A program made the translations under genes and the position numbers. Source: JANWVO01 sp964458495 (GTDB lineage Bacteria; Acidobacteriota; Terriglobia; Bryobacterales; Bryobacteraceae). From it: DNA of 64,000 nt. Of this stretch, positions 41,608-50,509 are shown one piece after another. The stretch covers positions 248,001-312,000 of the forward strand of contig CAYWJB010000002.1 of NCBI GenBank assembly GCA_964458495.1. Direction: 5' to 3'. Under the pieces are notes generated by a model that saw only the letters and a program-made list of their open reading frames with translations, had not been told where the DNA came from and searched no databases. Numbering within the stretch: the first letter of the stretch is position 1; each line of letters begins with the position of its first letter.

Positions 41608-43499
41608 CAGCGGCCCTCCCGAGCCGCGGCGGGCGGCTGAAGCCACGCCGAGGCGAGACTGGCGGGCGGACGGGCCAGGCGCTCGATGCGGGTTTTTTTG
41701 TCGAACCAGGCTTTGATCACGTCCCGGGCAATGGGAGCGGCCATGTCGCCGTGAGCGCCGTTTTCCCACAGCACCGCGACCACGATTTCCGGATTCTCCG
41801 GCGGCGCGAAACCGACAAACCAGGCATTGTCGTGCCAGTCGGCGGAATTCTTCAGCCGCAGGAGATCGTTGGAAGCCAGTTGCGCCGTGCCGGTCTTGCC
41901 GCACATGGTGATGCCGGGGATTCTCGAGGCCGAGGCCGTGCCCCACTCGTTGACGACGGCGCACATCCCCTGAACGACCTTGCGGACATTGTCCGGATGG
42001 AAGTCCGCCTTGCGCGCGGGCGGCTCCGGCTGCTCGAGACGCACGACATGGGGCCGCATGAAGACGCCGCCAGTGGCGATGCCGCCTATAGCGTGAGCCA
42101 GCTGCAAGGGCGTCACGGTGAGAGCGCCCTGGCCGATGGCGACCGAGATGGTCTCGCCCGCGTACCATTTTTCGCGCTGGGTCCGGATCTTCCACTGCGA
42201 GGAGGGCACCACGCCTTCCTTTTCGCCTGGCAGATCGACGCCGGTGCGGCTGCCAAAACCCACGAGTTGAGCATATTGCGCGATGGCGTCGATGCCGAGC
42301 CGGTTGCCGACAGCGTAGAAGAACACGTCGCAGCTCTGCGCGATGGCGGTGTGCAGGTTCACCGTGCCGTGGCCGCCGCGGCGGTGGCACTTGAAGAAGC
42401 GGCCGTACCAGGTGGCGCCGCCCGAGCAACGGACGGTGAAATTCTCGTCGATGGCGCCGGTCTCGAGAGCCGCCAGCGCCAGGATCGGCTTGAAGGTGGA
42501 ACCGGGCGCGAGCTGCGCCTGAAGGGCGCGGTTAAAAAGCGGCCGGTAGGGATCCTGGACAAGCGCGGCAAACTCGCGCGCGCTGATGCGGCTGGCAAAG
42601 CGGTTGGGATCATAGGACGGCCGCGAGACAAGCGCCAGCACATCGCCGGAACGGGGATCGAGAGCCAGGACGGCGCCGCGCTTGTCCTCCATGGCGAGTT
42701 CGGCCACCACCTGGAGATCGAGGTCGATGGTGAGGCGGAGATCGCGGCCCGGCACGGCCTCTTTGATCCCCAGCACCTCTCGCGTGTTCATGCGGTTGTC
42801 GACGCGCACCTGGCGCTGGCCATCGACGCCGCTCAGGTGCTCGTTGTAGTAGCGCTCCACGCCCGTCTTGCCGATCAGGTCGCCCGGGTTGTGATGCGCC
42901 CAGTCGGCCGAATTCAGCTCGGCGTCGCTGATCTCGCTCACGTATCCAAGCAGGTGCGCGGCGAGGCCACCCTGCGGGTACAGGCGGTATTGGGACTTGA
43001 TCAGTTCCAGCTCCGGGAAGCCGCTCGAGCCCTGGAAGGACTCGACGAAGGCCAGCTCATCGGGGCTCAGTTCCTCCTTGAGCGGGATGGCGAAGTAGGT
43101 GGGCTGGTTCCGGTAGCGCCGCACCTTGGCCTCGAGTTCCGCCGGGTCGAGGTTGAGGCCGAGCGCGATGGGGCGCAGGTGCGACTGCTGGAGGTTCTCG
43201 CGCGAGAGGATGAGGCGGTAGGATTCGTGGTTGTCGACGATGACGCGCCCGTCGCGGTCGAGAATCTTGCCGCGGGGGGCGAGAATCGGCAGGCTCTTGA
43301 TCTGGTTCTGCTGGGCCTTTTCGGAGTAGAACTCCTGGTTGAGCACCTGGAGGTCCCAGTAGCCGAGGGCGAGATAAAGGAAGACGGCGACAACGAAGTA
43401 CTGGAAGACGGCAAGCTTGCCAGCGGCGAATTTCGCCTCGTCGCGAAACAAGGGGCGGGAAGCGGCGTCAGGTTCCCGTTCGGCGCGCAGATATCGCAC
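41607..43499 (-). CDS. mrdA: penicillin-binding protein 2
   Basis: This 630-residue transpeptidase cross-links peptidoglycan during elongation. A membrane helix (about residues 30-48) is followed by the PBP dimerisation domain, then the transpeptidase domain with Ser334-x-x-Lys337 (in APGSTFKP), Ser-Cys-Asp in AQSCDVFFY in place of the usual Ser-x-Asn, and KTGTAQ. SCD instead of SxN is seen in other PBP2 proteins. It partners RodA, encoded next. Confidence 0.96.
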   Translation of the reverse strand: MRYLRAEREPDAASRPLFRDEAKFAAGKLAVFQYFVVAVFLYLALGYWDLQVLNQEFYSEKAQQNQIKSLPILAPRGKILDRDGRVIVDNHESYRLILSRENLQQSHLRPIALGLNLDPAELEAKVRRYRNQPTYFAIPLKEELSPDELAFVESFQGSSGFPELELIKSQYRLYPQGGLAAHLLGYVSEISDAELNSADWAHHNPGDLIGKTGVERYYNEHLSGVDGQRQVRVDNRMNTREVLGIKEAVPGRDLRLTIDLDLQVVAELAMEDKRGAVLALDPRSGDVLALVSRPSYDPNRFASRISAREFAALVQDPYRPLFNRALQAQLAPGSTFKPILALAALETGAIDENFTVRCSGGATWYGRFFKCHRRGGHGTVNLHTAIAQSCDVFFYAVGNRLGIDAIAQYAQLVGFGSRTGVDLPGEKEGVVPSSQWKIRTQREKWYAGETISVAIGQGALTVTPLQLAHAIGGIATGGVFMRPHVVRLEQPEPPARKADFHPDNVRKVVQGMCAVVNEWGTASASRIPGITMCGKTGTAQLASNDLLRLKNSADWHDNAWFVGFAPPENPEIVVAVLWENGAHGDMAAPIARDVIKAWFDKKTRIERLARPPASLASAWLQPPAAAREGR

Positions 43500-43564
43500 G
43501 ACAATCCTTCGGCCCGCCCACGGGCCTCATTGTCCAGTGTAGCGCCTGCCCCCGGGGCGGCCCG

Positions 43565-44005
43565 CTATGGCTTCCTCGTGGCGTCGAACACAAGACGGAA
43601 GACGCGCAGCACTTCCGCCTGCACCGCCGGGTCCGCCGATGCCAGCCCGGCGGTGACGGCGTCCCTTGCAGCCAGCGCCTGACGGAGCGACTCGTTGTTG
43701 GCGTCAGGGCCGGAGGCAACGGCCTCCTGAAGGCGGTCGAACAAAGCGCCCGAATGCCGCGCCGCGATGCCGAAGTTGCGCTGGGCCACCTCGTAGAGCA
43801 GCAGCGCGGCCAGGTCGCGCAACTGGCCTCTGGCCGCTTCCTGCCGGAGCTGTTCGAGTTCCGCCCGGGCCGTCTGCAGTTCCGAGCGCGCAGCCGAAGC
43901 CGCGCGGAATTGCGGAATGAACCCAAGCAGAAACACGGCCAACACCGCCCCGCCGAAGAGAATGGTCCGCCGCGATACCTTCGGACCGTTTGCTTGGTCT
44001 TCCAC
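43565..44005 (-). CDS. membrane-anchored coiled-coil hypothetical protein
   Basis: This 146-residue protein has one membrane helix (about residues 14-32), then a coiled-coil-like stretch rich in Ala, Glu, Gln and Leu (about 38-75) and a helical tail. It is not recognised. The GTG start at 44005 has GCGAGG at a workable distance. It lies 14 bases behind the preceding gene and 65 bases before mrdA on the same strand, so it is likely part of the mrd transcript. Confidence 0.6.
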   Translation of the reverse strand: MEDQANGPKVSRRTILFGGAVLAVFLLGFIPQFRAASAARSELQTARAELEQLRQEAARGQLRDLAALLLYEVAQRNFGIAARHSGALFDRLQEAVASGPDANNESLRQALAARDAVTAGLASADPAVQAEVLRVFRLVFDATRKP

Positions 44006-44019
44006 GGCAACCTCGCTTT

Positions 44020-44730
44020 TCAGCGCAGCGCCCGCGCCGAGGCGACCCGGTCAACCAGCTCCTTGAACGTGGCCGGGTCCATGCCCGAACCTTCAAGCAT
44101 CAGCTTGTAGTTGCCGCCATTGAAGGGCCGCACGTTCAGCTCATACGGGTTTGGCAGGCTGATCTCGCGAATCTGCTTGAGCGGCCACCGCCGCGAATGG
44201 CTTACCGAGTCCGTCGATTCGTAGGTGACCTGGTCCGCCGTGACGAGCAAACGGCCATTGCAGGAGCCGATGCGGTGGTTGTGACGGGCCTGGAACACCT
44301 TCGCCCCTTCCGGCGCAGGCGCCTCGGCGGCGCGTGCTTCGGCGGGCGCGGCTGCGCCCGCGCGCGCGCTATGCCAGCCGGTAACCTCTGCGGTGTTCCC
44401 GTCGAGCACGCGGAAACTCACCCGGCGGGTTTCGCCGGAGCGGTTCCTGACGGGTTCCTTGAGTTGCAGCGTGATGACCGCTCCATCTGCGTTCAGGGTC
44501 TCGATCGAGGCCCTCGGGACGACGAACGAATCGGCAGGCTGTCCGTCATCGACGAACACCAGATAGTCGCCATAGAGCAGCAATTTGCCCGCGATCTGTC
44601 CGAACGGCACCGCGTGCTCCACGGCAAGCGCCCGCCCTGGCGGAGGCGTCTGGCTCAGACAGACAGCAGGAAACAACAGCAGAAGAATCAAACCGGCCTG
44701 TACAGGCATGGATCGGAATCGCTCCCTCAT
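44020..44730 (-). CDS. exported hypothetical protein
   Basis: This 236-residue protein starts with a signal peptide (ending near CLSQ, residue 26) and has two beta-rich segments (about 30-115 and 155-225) joined by an Ala/Pro-rich linker. It is not recognised. ATG 44730 is preceded by AGAGGAGC and decides against the longer frame. A strong sigma-70-like promoter lies at 44768-44796. It is the first gene of a likely transcript running through mrdA and rodA. Confidence 0.65.
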   Translation of the reverse strand: MRERFRSMPVQAGLILLLLFPAVCLSQTPPPGRALAVEHAVPFGQIAGKLLLYGDYLVFVDDGQPADSFVVPRASIETLNADGAVITLQLKEPVRNRSGETRRVSFRVLDGNTAEVTGWHSARAGAAAPAEARAAEAPAPEGAKVFQARHNHRIGSCNGRLLVTADQVTYESTDSVSHSRRWPLKQIREISLPNPYELNVRPFNGGNYKLMLEGSGMDPATFKELVDRVASARALR

Positions 44731-44767
44731 GTAAAAGCTCCTCTTGTAGAATTTGAGCAACAGTAGC

Positions 44768-44796
44768 AGAATAAACGGATACTGGACCCGAGTCAA
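44768..44796 (-). promoter_or_regulatory. sigma-70-type promoter for the unknown genes and mrdA-rodA
   Basis: On the minus strand TTGACT (44796-44791) and TATTCT (44773-44768) are separated by exactly 17 bases. The expected transcription start near 44761 gives a leader of about 31 bases that contains the AGAGGAG ribosome-binding site of the gene at 44020-44730. This is the clearest promoter in the window. Confidence 0.65.
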
Positions 44797-44875
44797 TACA
44801 GGTAACCGGGGAGCGCGCAAGCTGCGCTCGGGCGTCCCGCCACGCGGGGCGGGCGGACCGGATCAGGAGGCCGTG

Positions 44876-46657
44876 ATGGATTCCAGACGCATCTTCCGCA
44901 GCGGCAAACTCGCGGCAGCGGGGACTCTCTGCTTCACGCTAACGCTGTGGTGCCCATCCAGACTGGCCGGCGCCGCACCGCCTCCGGATCCGGCAGGGGC
45001 GAAGGAGAAGGGGCGTCAACTCGTGGAGGCTCTCCAGCTCGCCACGCTCGAAAAGAAGGAAGGCGCAGCGAGAAAGTTCGTTCAGCGCGCCCGCGCGCTG
45101 GCCGAGGAAGGGGCCGATGTCCAGGCCAGAGGCGAGCAGGGCCGGACGGCCTTGCACTGGATCGCCATCGGAACAGCGCAATTCCGCGGCCGGGACACGC
45201 ACCGCGCCTACCGCGAGTTGGCCGAAATCCTGATCGACGCCGGCATCGACGTCAACGCAGAGGACGACTACGGCAACACGGCGCTCGACTGGGAAGAGGC
45301 AAACCCGCAGGATGCACTCCGCTACGTCCTGGAGCAGGCGGACGCGCAGCGCGGGGTCAGCCACAAGGAGTCTGAGCGGCTGGCCGACTTCATCGGCAGT
45401 CTTCGCGAGATGGCGCGAAAGCGTCAGTTCACCGCCCTGGCAAGCTCGCTTGAGGCTGACGTGCCGGAGGGCACGCGCATCTGGGTCCGCCTCACCAAGC
45501 CGGTCCACAGCAAGGACTCGCGGTGCGGAGAGAAGCTGGAGGCCGTGGTGATTGCACCCGCGATGGCCAACGGAAGAGTGGTCTTGTCGCCGGGCACGAA
45601 AGTGGAAGGCACGCTGCTCTCGGTTCGAAACGCCCGCAACCGCTTCGTCCGCGCCGAAGCTTTGCCCGAGTTCGCGAGTTTCATCCACGAAGACGGGACT
45701 CGAACCCGGCTGGCGGTGCGGGTGGTGGAAGTGGACAACGCGAGAGAGACGGTTCACCACGGCCGGATTCTCGGCGTCCCGTTCCCGAACGAGGCCGTCG
45801 GCAGGTGGACGATCGGGCTGCGCGGGCTCGGCTTTGTGCTGCCTGGAGTCTCGGAGGGGCTGCGCTGGTCGACGCACGCCTACAACCTGACACTGGGACG
45901 GGAAATCCACTACCCGGAAGGCGTGGAGATGATTCTGCGGGTGGCCGTTCCCGAGAAGCTGGCGACAAAGGCGCCGCAAAAAGGGTGGAGAGAAATCCCC
46001 GCCCCGGCTGATCTGGTCGAACTCGTGCAGCGGCAGCCGCTTCGGGTGAAGACGCCGTCAGGGGAGGATTCCGACATTGTCAATCTGATGTTTCTCGGCG
46101 CGCAGGAGGATCTGGAAACAGGCTTCCGCATGGCGGGGTGGGTGGAGGCGCGGAGCCTCGGCGTCAAGAGCGGCCTGGTCACTGCGCTGCAGGCGCTGCG
46201 GAAAAGCGGGTACAGCGAGGCGCCGTTCTCGCTGCTGCAACTGGAAGGCAAGGACCCGGACTACGAGTATCAGAAGGACCTGAACACGGTGGCCAAGCGC
46301 CACCATTTCCGTGTCTTCCGCAGGGAGGAAACCTGGCGCGGGCACGCGGTGTGGGTCGCCTCGGCGACGCATGACATCGGCATCGGCGTCGGGCGCAAAG
46401 GCACGCAATGGTATCACCTGATCGATCCGGAGATCGACAAGGAGCGGCAAAAGATCGCCGATGATCTGCTGTTCACCGGCGTTGCCACCGGTTATTCGCT
46501 GGTCGAACGCCCCGGCGCGCCGACGCGCGCGGGCAATGCCACCGGCGACGAGCTTCGCACGGACGGACGCATGATGGTGCTGCATCTGACCGGGGAGCGG
46601 AAAGCCGCTCGTACGGCGGCGCTCAGTCCTCGCGCCGGAAACGGTCGAGGAAACTGA
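44876..46657 (+). CDS. exported ankyrin-repeat protein with LssY-C-like domain
   Basis: This 593-residue protein has a signal peptide (about residues 1-36), two ankyrin-type repeats (about 85-155, with GRTALHWIA and YGNTALDWEEA), a beta-rich middle with APAMANGRVVLSPGTKVEG, and a C-terminal domain (about 390-560) that begins DIVNLMFLGAQ and contains repeated aromatic/His positions typical of the LssY C-terminal domain. Function is unknown. ATG 44876 is preceded by AGGAGG; GTG 44873 is an alternative. It lies on the opposite strand between mreD and the mrd transcript, and its last 35 bases overlap mreD. Confidence 0.72.
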   Translation: MDSRRIFRSGKLAAAGTLCFTLTLWCPSRLAGAAPPPDPAGAKEKGRQLVEALQLATLEKKEGAARKFVQRARALAEEGADVQARGEQGRTALHWIAIGTAQFRGRDTHRAYRELAEILIDAGIDVNAEDDYGNTALDWEEANPQDALRYVLEQADAQRGVSHKESERLADFIGSLREMARKRQFTALASSLEADVPEGTRIWVRLTKPVHSKDSRCGEKLEAVVIAPAMANGRVVLSPGTKVEGTLLSVRNARNRFVRAEALPEFASFIHEDGTRTRLAVRVVEVDNARETVHHGRILGVPFPNEAVGRWTIGLRGLGFVLPGVSEGLRWSTHAYNLTLGREIHYPEGVEMILRVAVPEKLATKAPQKGWREIPAPADLVELVQRQPLRVKTPSGEDSDIVNLMFLGAQEDLETGFRMAGWVEARSLGVKSGLVTALQALRKSGYSEAPFSLLQLEGKDPDYEYQKDLNTVAKRHHFRVFRREETWRGHAVWVASATHDIGIGVGRKGTQWYHLIDPEIDKERQKIADDLLFTGVATGYSLVERPGAPTRAGNATGDELRTDGRMMVLHLTGERKAARTAALSPRAGNGRGN

Positions 46658-47156
46658 ACAGCGCGGCGGCGACGACGGCGTTCAGGAACGCCGAGATGAC
46701 CGTTTGCGGAATGGGGAAATCGACCTGCTGGCCTAGCAGACCGCGGCTGAGCGACCAGAAGAAGAACGCGTGGAAGAGGTAAAAGAAGAAGCCGAGGATG
46801 AACCGCAGGACGGGATTCTCGACATCGAAGCGAAGGCTGATGGAGGCGGCGAAGTAGCAGGAGAGGGTCTTGCTGATGCCGTTCATGCCGAGCGGGTGGG
46901 GCGAGAGCGAGTCCTGTGCGAGTCCGATCAGGCATCCGATGAAGGCGCCGGAGGCGGGCTTGCGGCGCATCAGCGCGAAGTAGATGGCCACAAGCAGAGG
47001 AAGCTCGAGATAGGACAGCGCCTCCAGAAACCGCGGCACATAGATCTGGAAGAGAATTGCCGCGGCCGGCGCCAGCAAATAGAGCAGCGCCGGAAAACGG
47101 GAAGCCTTGCCGCGGACGGCAAGCCCGGCTGTCAGACTGTCCTCGAGGCGGCTCAT
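46623..47156 (-). CDS. mreD: rod shape-determining protein MreD
   Basis: This 177-residue protein has five or six membrane helices. It is the membrane partner of MreC in the elongasome. The YLELPLLVAIYFALMRRK and CLIGLAQDSLSPHPLGMNG segments fit the MreD family. ATG 47156 overlaps the mreC stop by four bases. Its 3' end overlaps the convergent LssY-C-like gene by 35 bases. Confidence 0.9.
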   Translation of the reverse strand: MSRLEDSLTAGLAVRGKASRFPALLYLLAPAAAILFQIYVPRFLEALSYLELPLLVAIYFALMRRKPASGAFIGCLIGLAQDSLSPHPLGMNGISKTLSCYFAASISLRFDVENPVLRFILGFFFYLFHAFFFWSLSRGLLGQQVDFPIPQTVISAFLNAVVAAALFSFLDRFRRED

Positions 47157-48244
47157 GGTTGCGGCGGCTCAGCTTTTTTCGGAGCAGGCGCCGGGGCCGT
47201 GCCTGCGGGAGGCTCCCGAGTGAAATCGGCGATGCGTCCCTTGACGCCGAGCTGCAAGCCTTGCGACTCGGTGAGGCGGCGGTAGCGTTCGGCGAGGCGG
47301 TCTGCATCGGTCATGGCCCCGCCTTTCGCAGCCGGCGCGGGAGCAGGCTCGCCGGAGGCGCTCTCCGGAGGCGGCGGAGGCAGCAGGCTCACGGCTTCCG
47401 CGGGAGGCTGATCCGGCGAGGGGAGGATCTGATGCACGCCGTCGAGCACGATGAGCATCTCCTCGAGGCGGTTCTTCAGGCCGCTGGGCTCCACCAGGAC
47501 TTCCTTCCCGCTGCGGCCTTCGCGGACGAGGGTGACTTGGCCGGCAGGGAGTCCGCGGGGGAACACGCGGTCCGCACCTGACGTGTAGAACCATTCGCCC
47601 GGCTCGAGCGGATCCTTGTTGTCGATGTGATCCACCGCGCAGAGCGCGCCGCCGGTGCCCTTGAGCGAGCCACGCAACCGGCTCTTGAGGGAAATCACGC
47701 TGGCCGCGGCTCCTTGCGCCGTGATGAGCTGCACCAGCGAAGCCATCGGGTAAGCGGCGACGACCTTGCCGACGATGCCTTCCGGCGTGATGGCGGCCAT
47801 GCCGCGCTGAACGCCGTCGGAGGCGCCGCGGTCGACGAAGACCGTGTGGGTTCCGGGCCCCGCGCCGGTGCCGATGACACGCACCGCGAGGGTCCTGGAG
47901 GGCGTGCGGGCGCGGAACTGCTCAAGAGCGCGGGCGCGGTCGGCAGAGGCGAGTTCCGCAGCGAGGAAGTGATTCTTCAGCTTCAGATCCTCCAGCTCCC
48001 GGCGGAGGCGTTCGTTTTCGGCCCGCAGATCGCCGAGGACAATGTACTGGGAGAGGAACCGGCCGGCGCCAGCGCGCGCGGATTCCAGACCGCGGGCGAG
48101 AGGCGTGACGGCAGCCACCGCCCAAACGCGGATCAGCGGCACGTCCTGGCTGCTGCGGATCTGCCAGGCGAGCAGCAAAAGCTGCCCGACGACGAGCAGC
48201 AGCAGCACGCTCAGGTTCCGGTAGCGGCCCAGAAAACTGTCCAT
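47153..48244 (-). CDS. mreC: rod shape-determining protein MreC
   Basis: This 363-residue protein has one N-terminal membrane helix (about residues 10-27), a coiled coil (about 70-105) and the two beta-barrel domains of MreC, with VIGTGAGPGTHTVFVDRGA and GIVGKVV motifs. A Pro/Ala-rich C-terminal extension (about 290-363) is longer than in many homologues. It organises PBP2 and RodA in the periplasm. It lies 28 bases behind mreB. Confidence 0.94.
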   Translation of the reverse strand: MDSFLGRYRNLSVLLLLVVGQLLLLAWQIRSSQDVPLIRVWAVAAVTPLARGLESARAGAGRFLSQYIVLGDLRAENERLRRELEDLKLKNHFLAAELASADRARALEQFRARTPSRTLAVRVIGTGAGPGTHTVFVDRGASDGVQRGMAAITPEGIVGKVVAAYPMASLVQLITAQGAAASVISLKSRLRGSLKGTGGALCAVDHIDNKDPLEPGEWFYTSGADRVFPRGLPAGQVTLVREGRSGKEVLVEPSGLKNRLEEMLIVLDGVHQILPSPDQPPAEAVSLLPPPPPESASGEPAPAPAAKGGAMTDADRLAERYRRLTESQGLQLGVKGRIADFTREPPAGTAPAPAPKKAEPPQP

Positions 48245-48272
48245 AGGCCCTGGCAGCCTCGGCGGCGGCGCA

Positions 48273-49298
48273 CTACTCGATGGCGATGCGCCGCAGCAGT
48301 TTGAAATCGGTGAGCATGCGGCCGGTGCCGAGCACGACGCTGGCGAGCGGGTCTTCGGCGATCGACACGGGCAGCCCCGTCTCCTCGCGGATGCGCTTGT
48401 CGAGGTTCTTCAGCAGGGCGCCGCCGCCGGTGAGGACGATGCCTCGGTCGCTGATGTCGGCGCTCAATTCCGGCGGCGTGCGCTCGAGCGCCACGCGGAT
48501 GGCGTTCATGATGGTGGCCACGCATTCGGAGAGGGCCTCGCGGATCTCCTCGTCGTTGACGACGATGGTGCGCGGCACGCCCTCGATGAGGTTCCGCCCC
48601 TTGATCTCCATGGTGAGCGGCTTGTCCAGCGGATAGGCGCTGCCAACCTGCATCTTGATCTGTTCCGCGGTGCGCTCGCCCACCAGGAGGTTGTACTTCT
48701 TCTTGAGGTACTGCATGATGGCGTCGTCCATCTCGTTGCCGGCGACGCGCACCGAGCGGGAGTAGACGATGCCGCTGAGCGAGATGACGGCGACGTCGGT
48801 GGTCCCGCCGCCGATGTCGACCACCATGTTGCCGGAAGGCTCGGTGATGGGCAGCCCGGCGCCGATGGCGGCGACCATGGCCTGCTCCACCAGATGCACT
48901 TCGCTCGCCTTGGCGCGGTAGGCCGAGTCGATGACGGCGCGCTTTTCCACCTGCGTGATTTCGCTGGGCACGCCGATGACGATGCGCGGGTGCACAAGCA
49001 TCTTGCGGCCGTGCGCCTTCTGGATGAAGTAATTCAGCATCCGCTCGGTGACCTTGAAGTCGGCGATGACGCCGTCCTTCATCGGGCGGATGGCGACGAT
49101 GTTGCCGGGCGTGCGGCCCAGCATCTCCTTGGCCTCCTTGCCCACCGCTTCCACTTCGCCGGTCACCTTGTTGATGGCGACGATGGAGGGCTCGTTGACG
49201 ACGATGCCCTTGCCCTTGGCGAAGACCAGTGTGTTGGCTGTGCCCAGATCGATGGCAAGGTCCGAAGAGAAAAGACTGAATAAAGACCGGATGTTCAT
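48273..49298 (-). CDS. mreB: rod shape-determining protein MreB
   Basis: This 341-residue bacterial actin forms membrane-bound filaments that guide cell-wall elongation. The phosphate 1 loop DLGTANTLVF, phosphate 2 loop DIGGGTTDVAVIS and adenosine motif TGGGALLKNLD are intact, and the N-terminal MNIRSLFSLF is a membrane-binding amphipathic segment. ATG 49298 is chosen because this segment starts there; no strong ribosome-binding site is visible and a TTG lies at 49325. It is the first gene of mreBCD. Confidence 0.97.
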   Translation of the reverse strand: MNIRSLFSLFSSDLAIDLGTANTLVFAKGKGIVVNEPSIVAINKVTGEVEAVGKEAKEMLGRTPGNIVAIRPMKDGVIADFKVTERMLNYFIQKAHGRKMLVHPRIVIGVPSEITQVEKRAVIDSAYRAKASEVHLVEQAMVAAIGAGLPITEPSGNMVVDIGGGTTDVAVISLSGIVYSRSVRVAGNEMDDAIMQYLKKKYNLLVGERTAEQIKMQVGSAYPLDKPLTMEIKGRNLIEGVPRTIVVNDEEIREALSECVATIMNAIRVALERTPPELSADISDRGIVLTGGGALLKNLDKRIREETGLPVSIAEDPLASVVLGTGRMLTDFKLLRRIAIE

Positions 49299-49367
49299 GG
49301 GGAGAAAACGAAGCCCGCGCGGCAAGGGCCGCTCCGGCGCCGGAGGACGGGGCGCGGCCTCCGGTTT

Positions 49368-50180
49368 CTACTTGAGCGTACCATAGGCGCGGTATTCCGT
49401 CGCCCGGTAGTAGACGAGATCCTTGAGCATTTCGAACACCGCCTGGAGGGCCTGGCGGTGCTGGGCGCGGTCGCTCATGTCGTGGGAGCGGACATACGCG
49501 GCGATGCGCTCGACGGTGGAGACGACTTCGGGCATGTAGCGGCGCGCGGCAGCCTCGTAACGGGGTTGGGACGGCCAGGCGCCGGGTTCGAGACCCAGCT
49601 TGACGTCCACCCATTCGGCGGCCAGCCTGGCGCGGGCGCAGCGGTCGTCTTCGGGAGGAGGCGCGGCGGTTTCCATCAGCGGGATGGCGCGCTCCAGCCC
49701 CTCCAGCCACTGCCGGCGGTAGTCGATGCCGCGCTTTTCCATCTCCTTCCGGATCAGGACGTGCTGGGTAATGTCGCCGGTGTGGATGGCGATGCAGGCG
49801 TGGGGCCCGGGGACGAAGACAGGCGAGGGGAACTTTTCGGCCTTGATCCAGACATGGCCGAATTCGTGCCCCAGCAGCGCCTCTTCGTGTCCCTCCCACA
49901 GGGAGCGCAGGGCGCCGTTGAGCAGCACGAACGCCACGTCGCCGCCGGGCGCGCGCTGATAGACCATGGTGGCCTGCATCAGCGCAAACTGCCCGAGGAA
50001 ATCCGCGTTGGCGAGCCACGGAGCCAGCAGCTCGCGGCGGGGCGTGTCCGCGGGCACCGAGAAGAGCCCGCTCGCCTCGTCTTTCTCCGCCACTGCGACG
50101 GCAACCGCGACCCCTTTGGATTCGATCTCCGCCTTCCAGGACAGCAGCGCGGCGGAAAGTGCGACGGCGGCGGCCAGCAC
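49368..50180 (-). CDS. hypothetical protein with HExxH motif (possible metallopeptidase)
   Basis: The protein has about 270 residues. A hydrophobic N-terminal stretch suggests export. HEFGH in the middle (near residue 105 from this start) has the HExxH zinc-peptidase form, and a further Glu/His-rich stretch follows, but no third ligand can be assigned. No family is recognised. The frame extends to TTG 50225; GTG 50180 is preferred because the TTG lies only 11 bases from the divergent gene's start. Located upstream of mreB on the same strand, 69 bases away. Confidence 0.6.
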   Translation of the reverse strand: MLAAAVALSAALLSWKAEIESKGVAVAVAVAEKDEASGLFSVPADTPRRELLAPWLANADFLGQFALMQATMVYQRAPGGDVAFVLLNGALRSLWEGHEEALLGHEFGHVWIKAEKFPSPVFVPGPHACIAIHTGDITQHVLIRKEMEKRGIDYRRQWLEGLERAIPLMETAAPPPEDDRCARARLAAEWVDVKLGLEPGAWPSQPRYEAAARRYMPEVVSTVERIAAYVRSHDMSDRAQHRQALQAVFEMLKDLVYYRATEYRAYGTLK

Positions 50181-50236
50181 GCTTTCATTATCGCGTGATG
50201 CGCCGGATGGCCGCGGCTGTGCCAAGATGGAGGATC

Positions 50237-50509
50237 GTGGACGAGCGGCTGTTCTACACCGAATCTAAGACGGTGAAGAGGGCGCGGCTGAACTGCCCGT
50301 TTTGCCGTACCGTGGAGGAATACGAGTTGCAATGGCTGGTGCGCCGGAAGAAGGACCGCCTGCCGGCGGGCGCGGACGAGCGCGACCGGGCGAAGTTCGC
50401 CAAGGCGCAGAGCTACATGGTTCTGCTGGACGACAAGGTGAGATGCCGGAACCCGCGCTGCGGGCGGACGATCGAGGTTTCCGGCATCAAAACGACGGCG
50501 TTTCTGTGA
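50237..50509 (+). CDS. small zinc-ribbon-like protein
   Basis: This 90-residue soluble protein has CPFC near the N terminus and CRNPRCG near the C terminus, a Cys4 arrangement compatible with a zinc ribbon. It is not recognised. GTG 50237 follows GGAGG closely. Its stop overlaps the start of the next gene (GTGA), so the two are probably coupled. Confidence 0.65.
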   Translation: MDERLFYTESKTVKRARLNCPFCRTVEEYELQWLVRRKKDRLPAGADERDRAKFAKAQSYMVLLDDKVRCRNPRCGRTIEVSGIKTTAFL

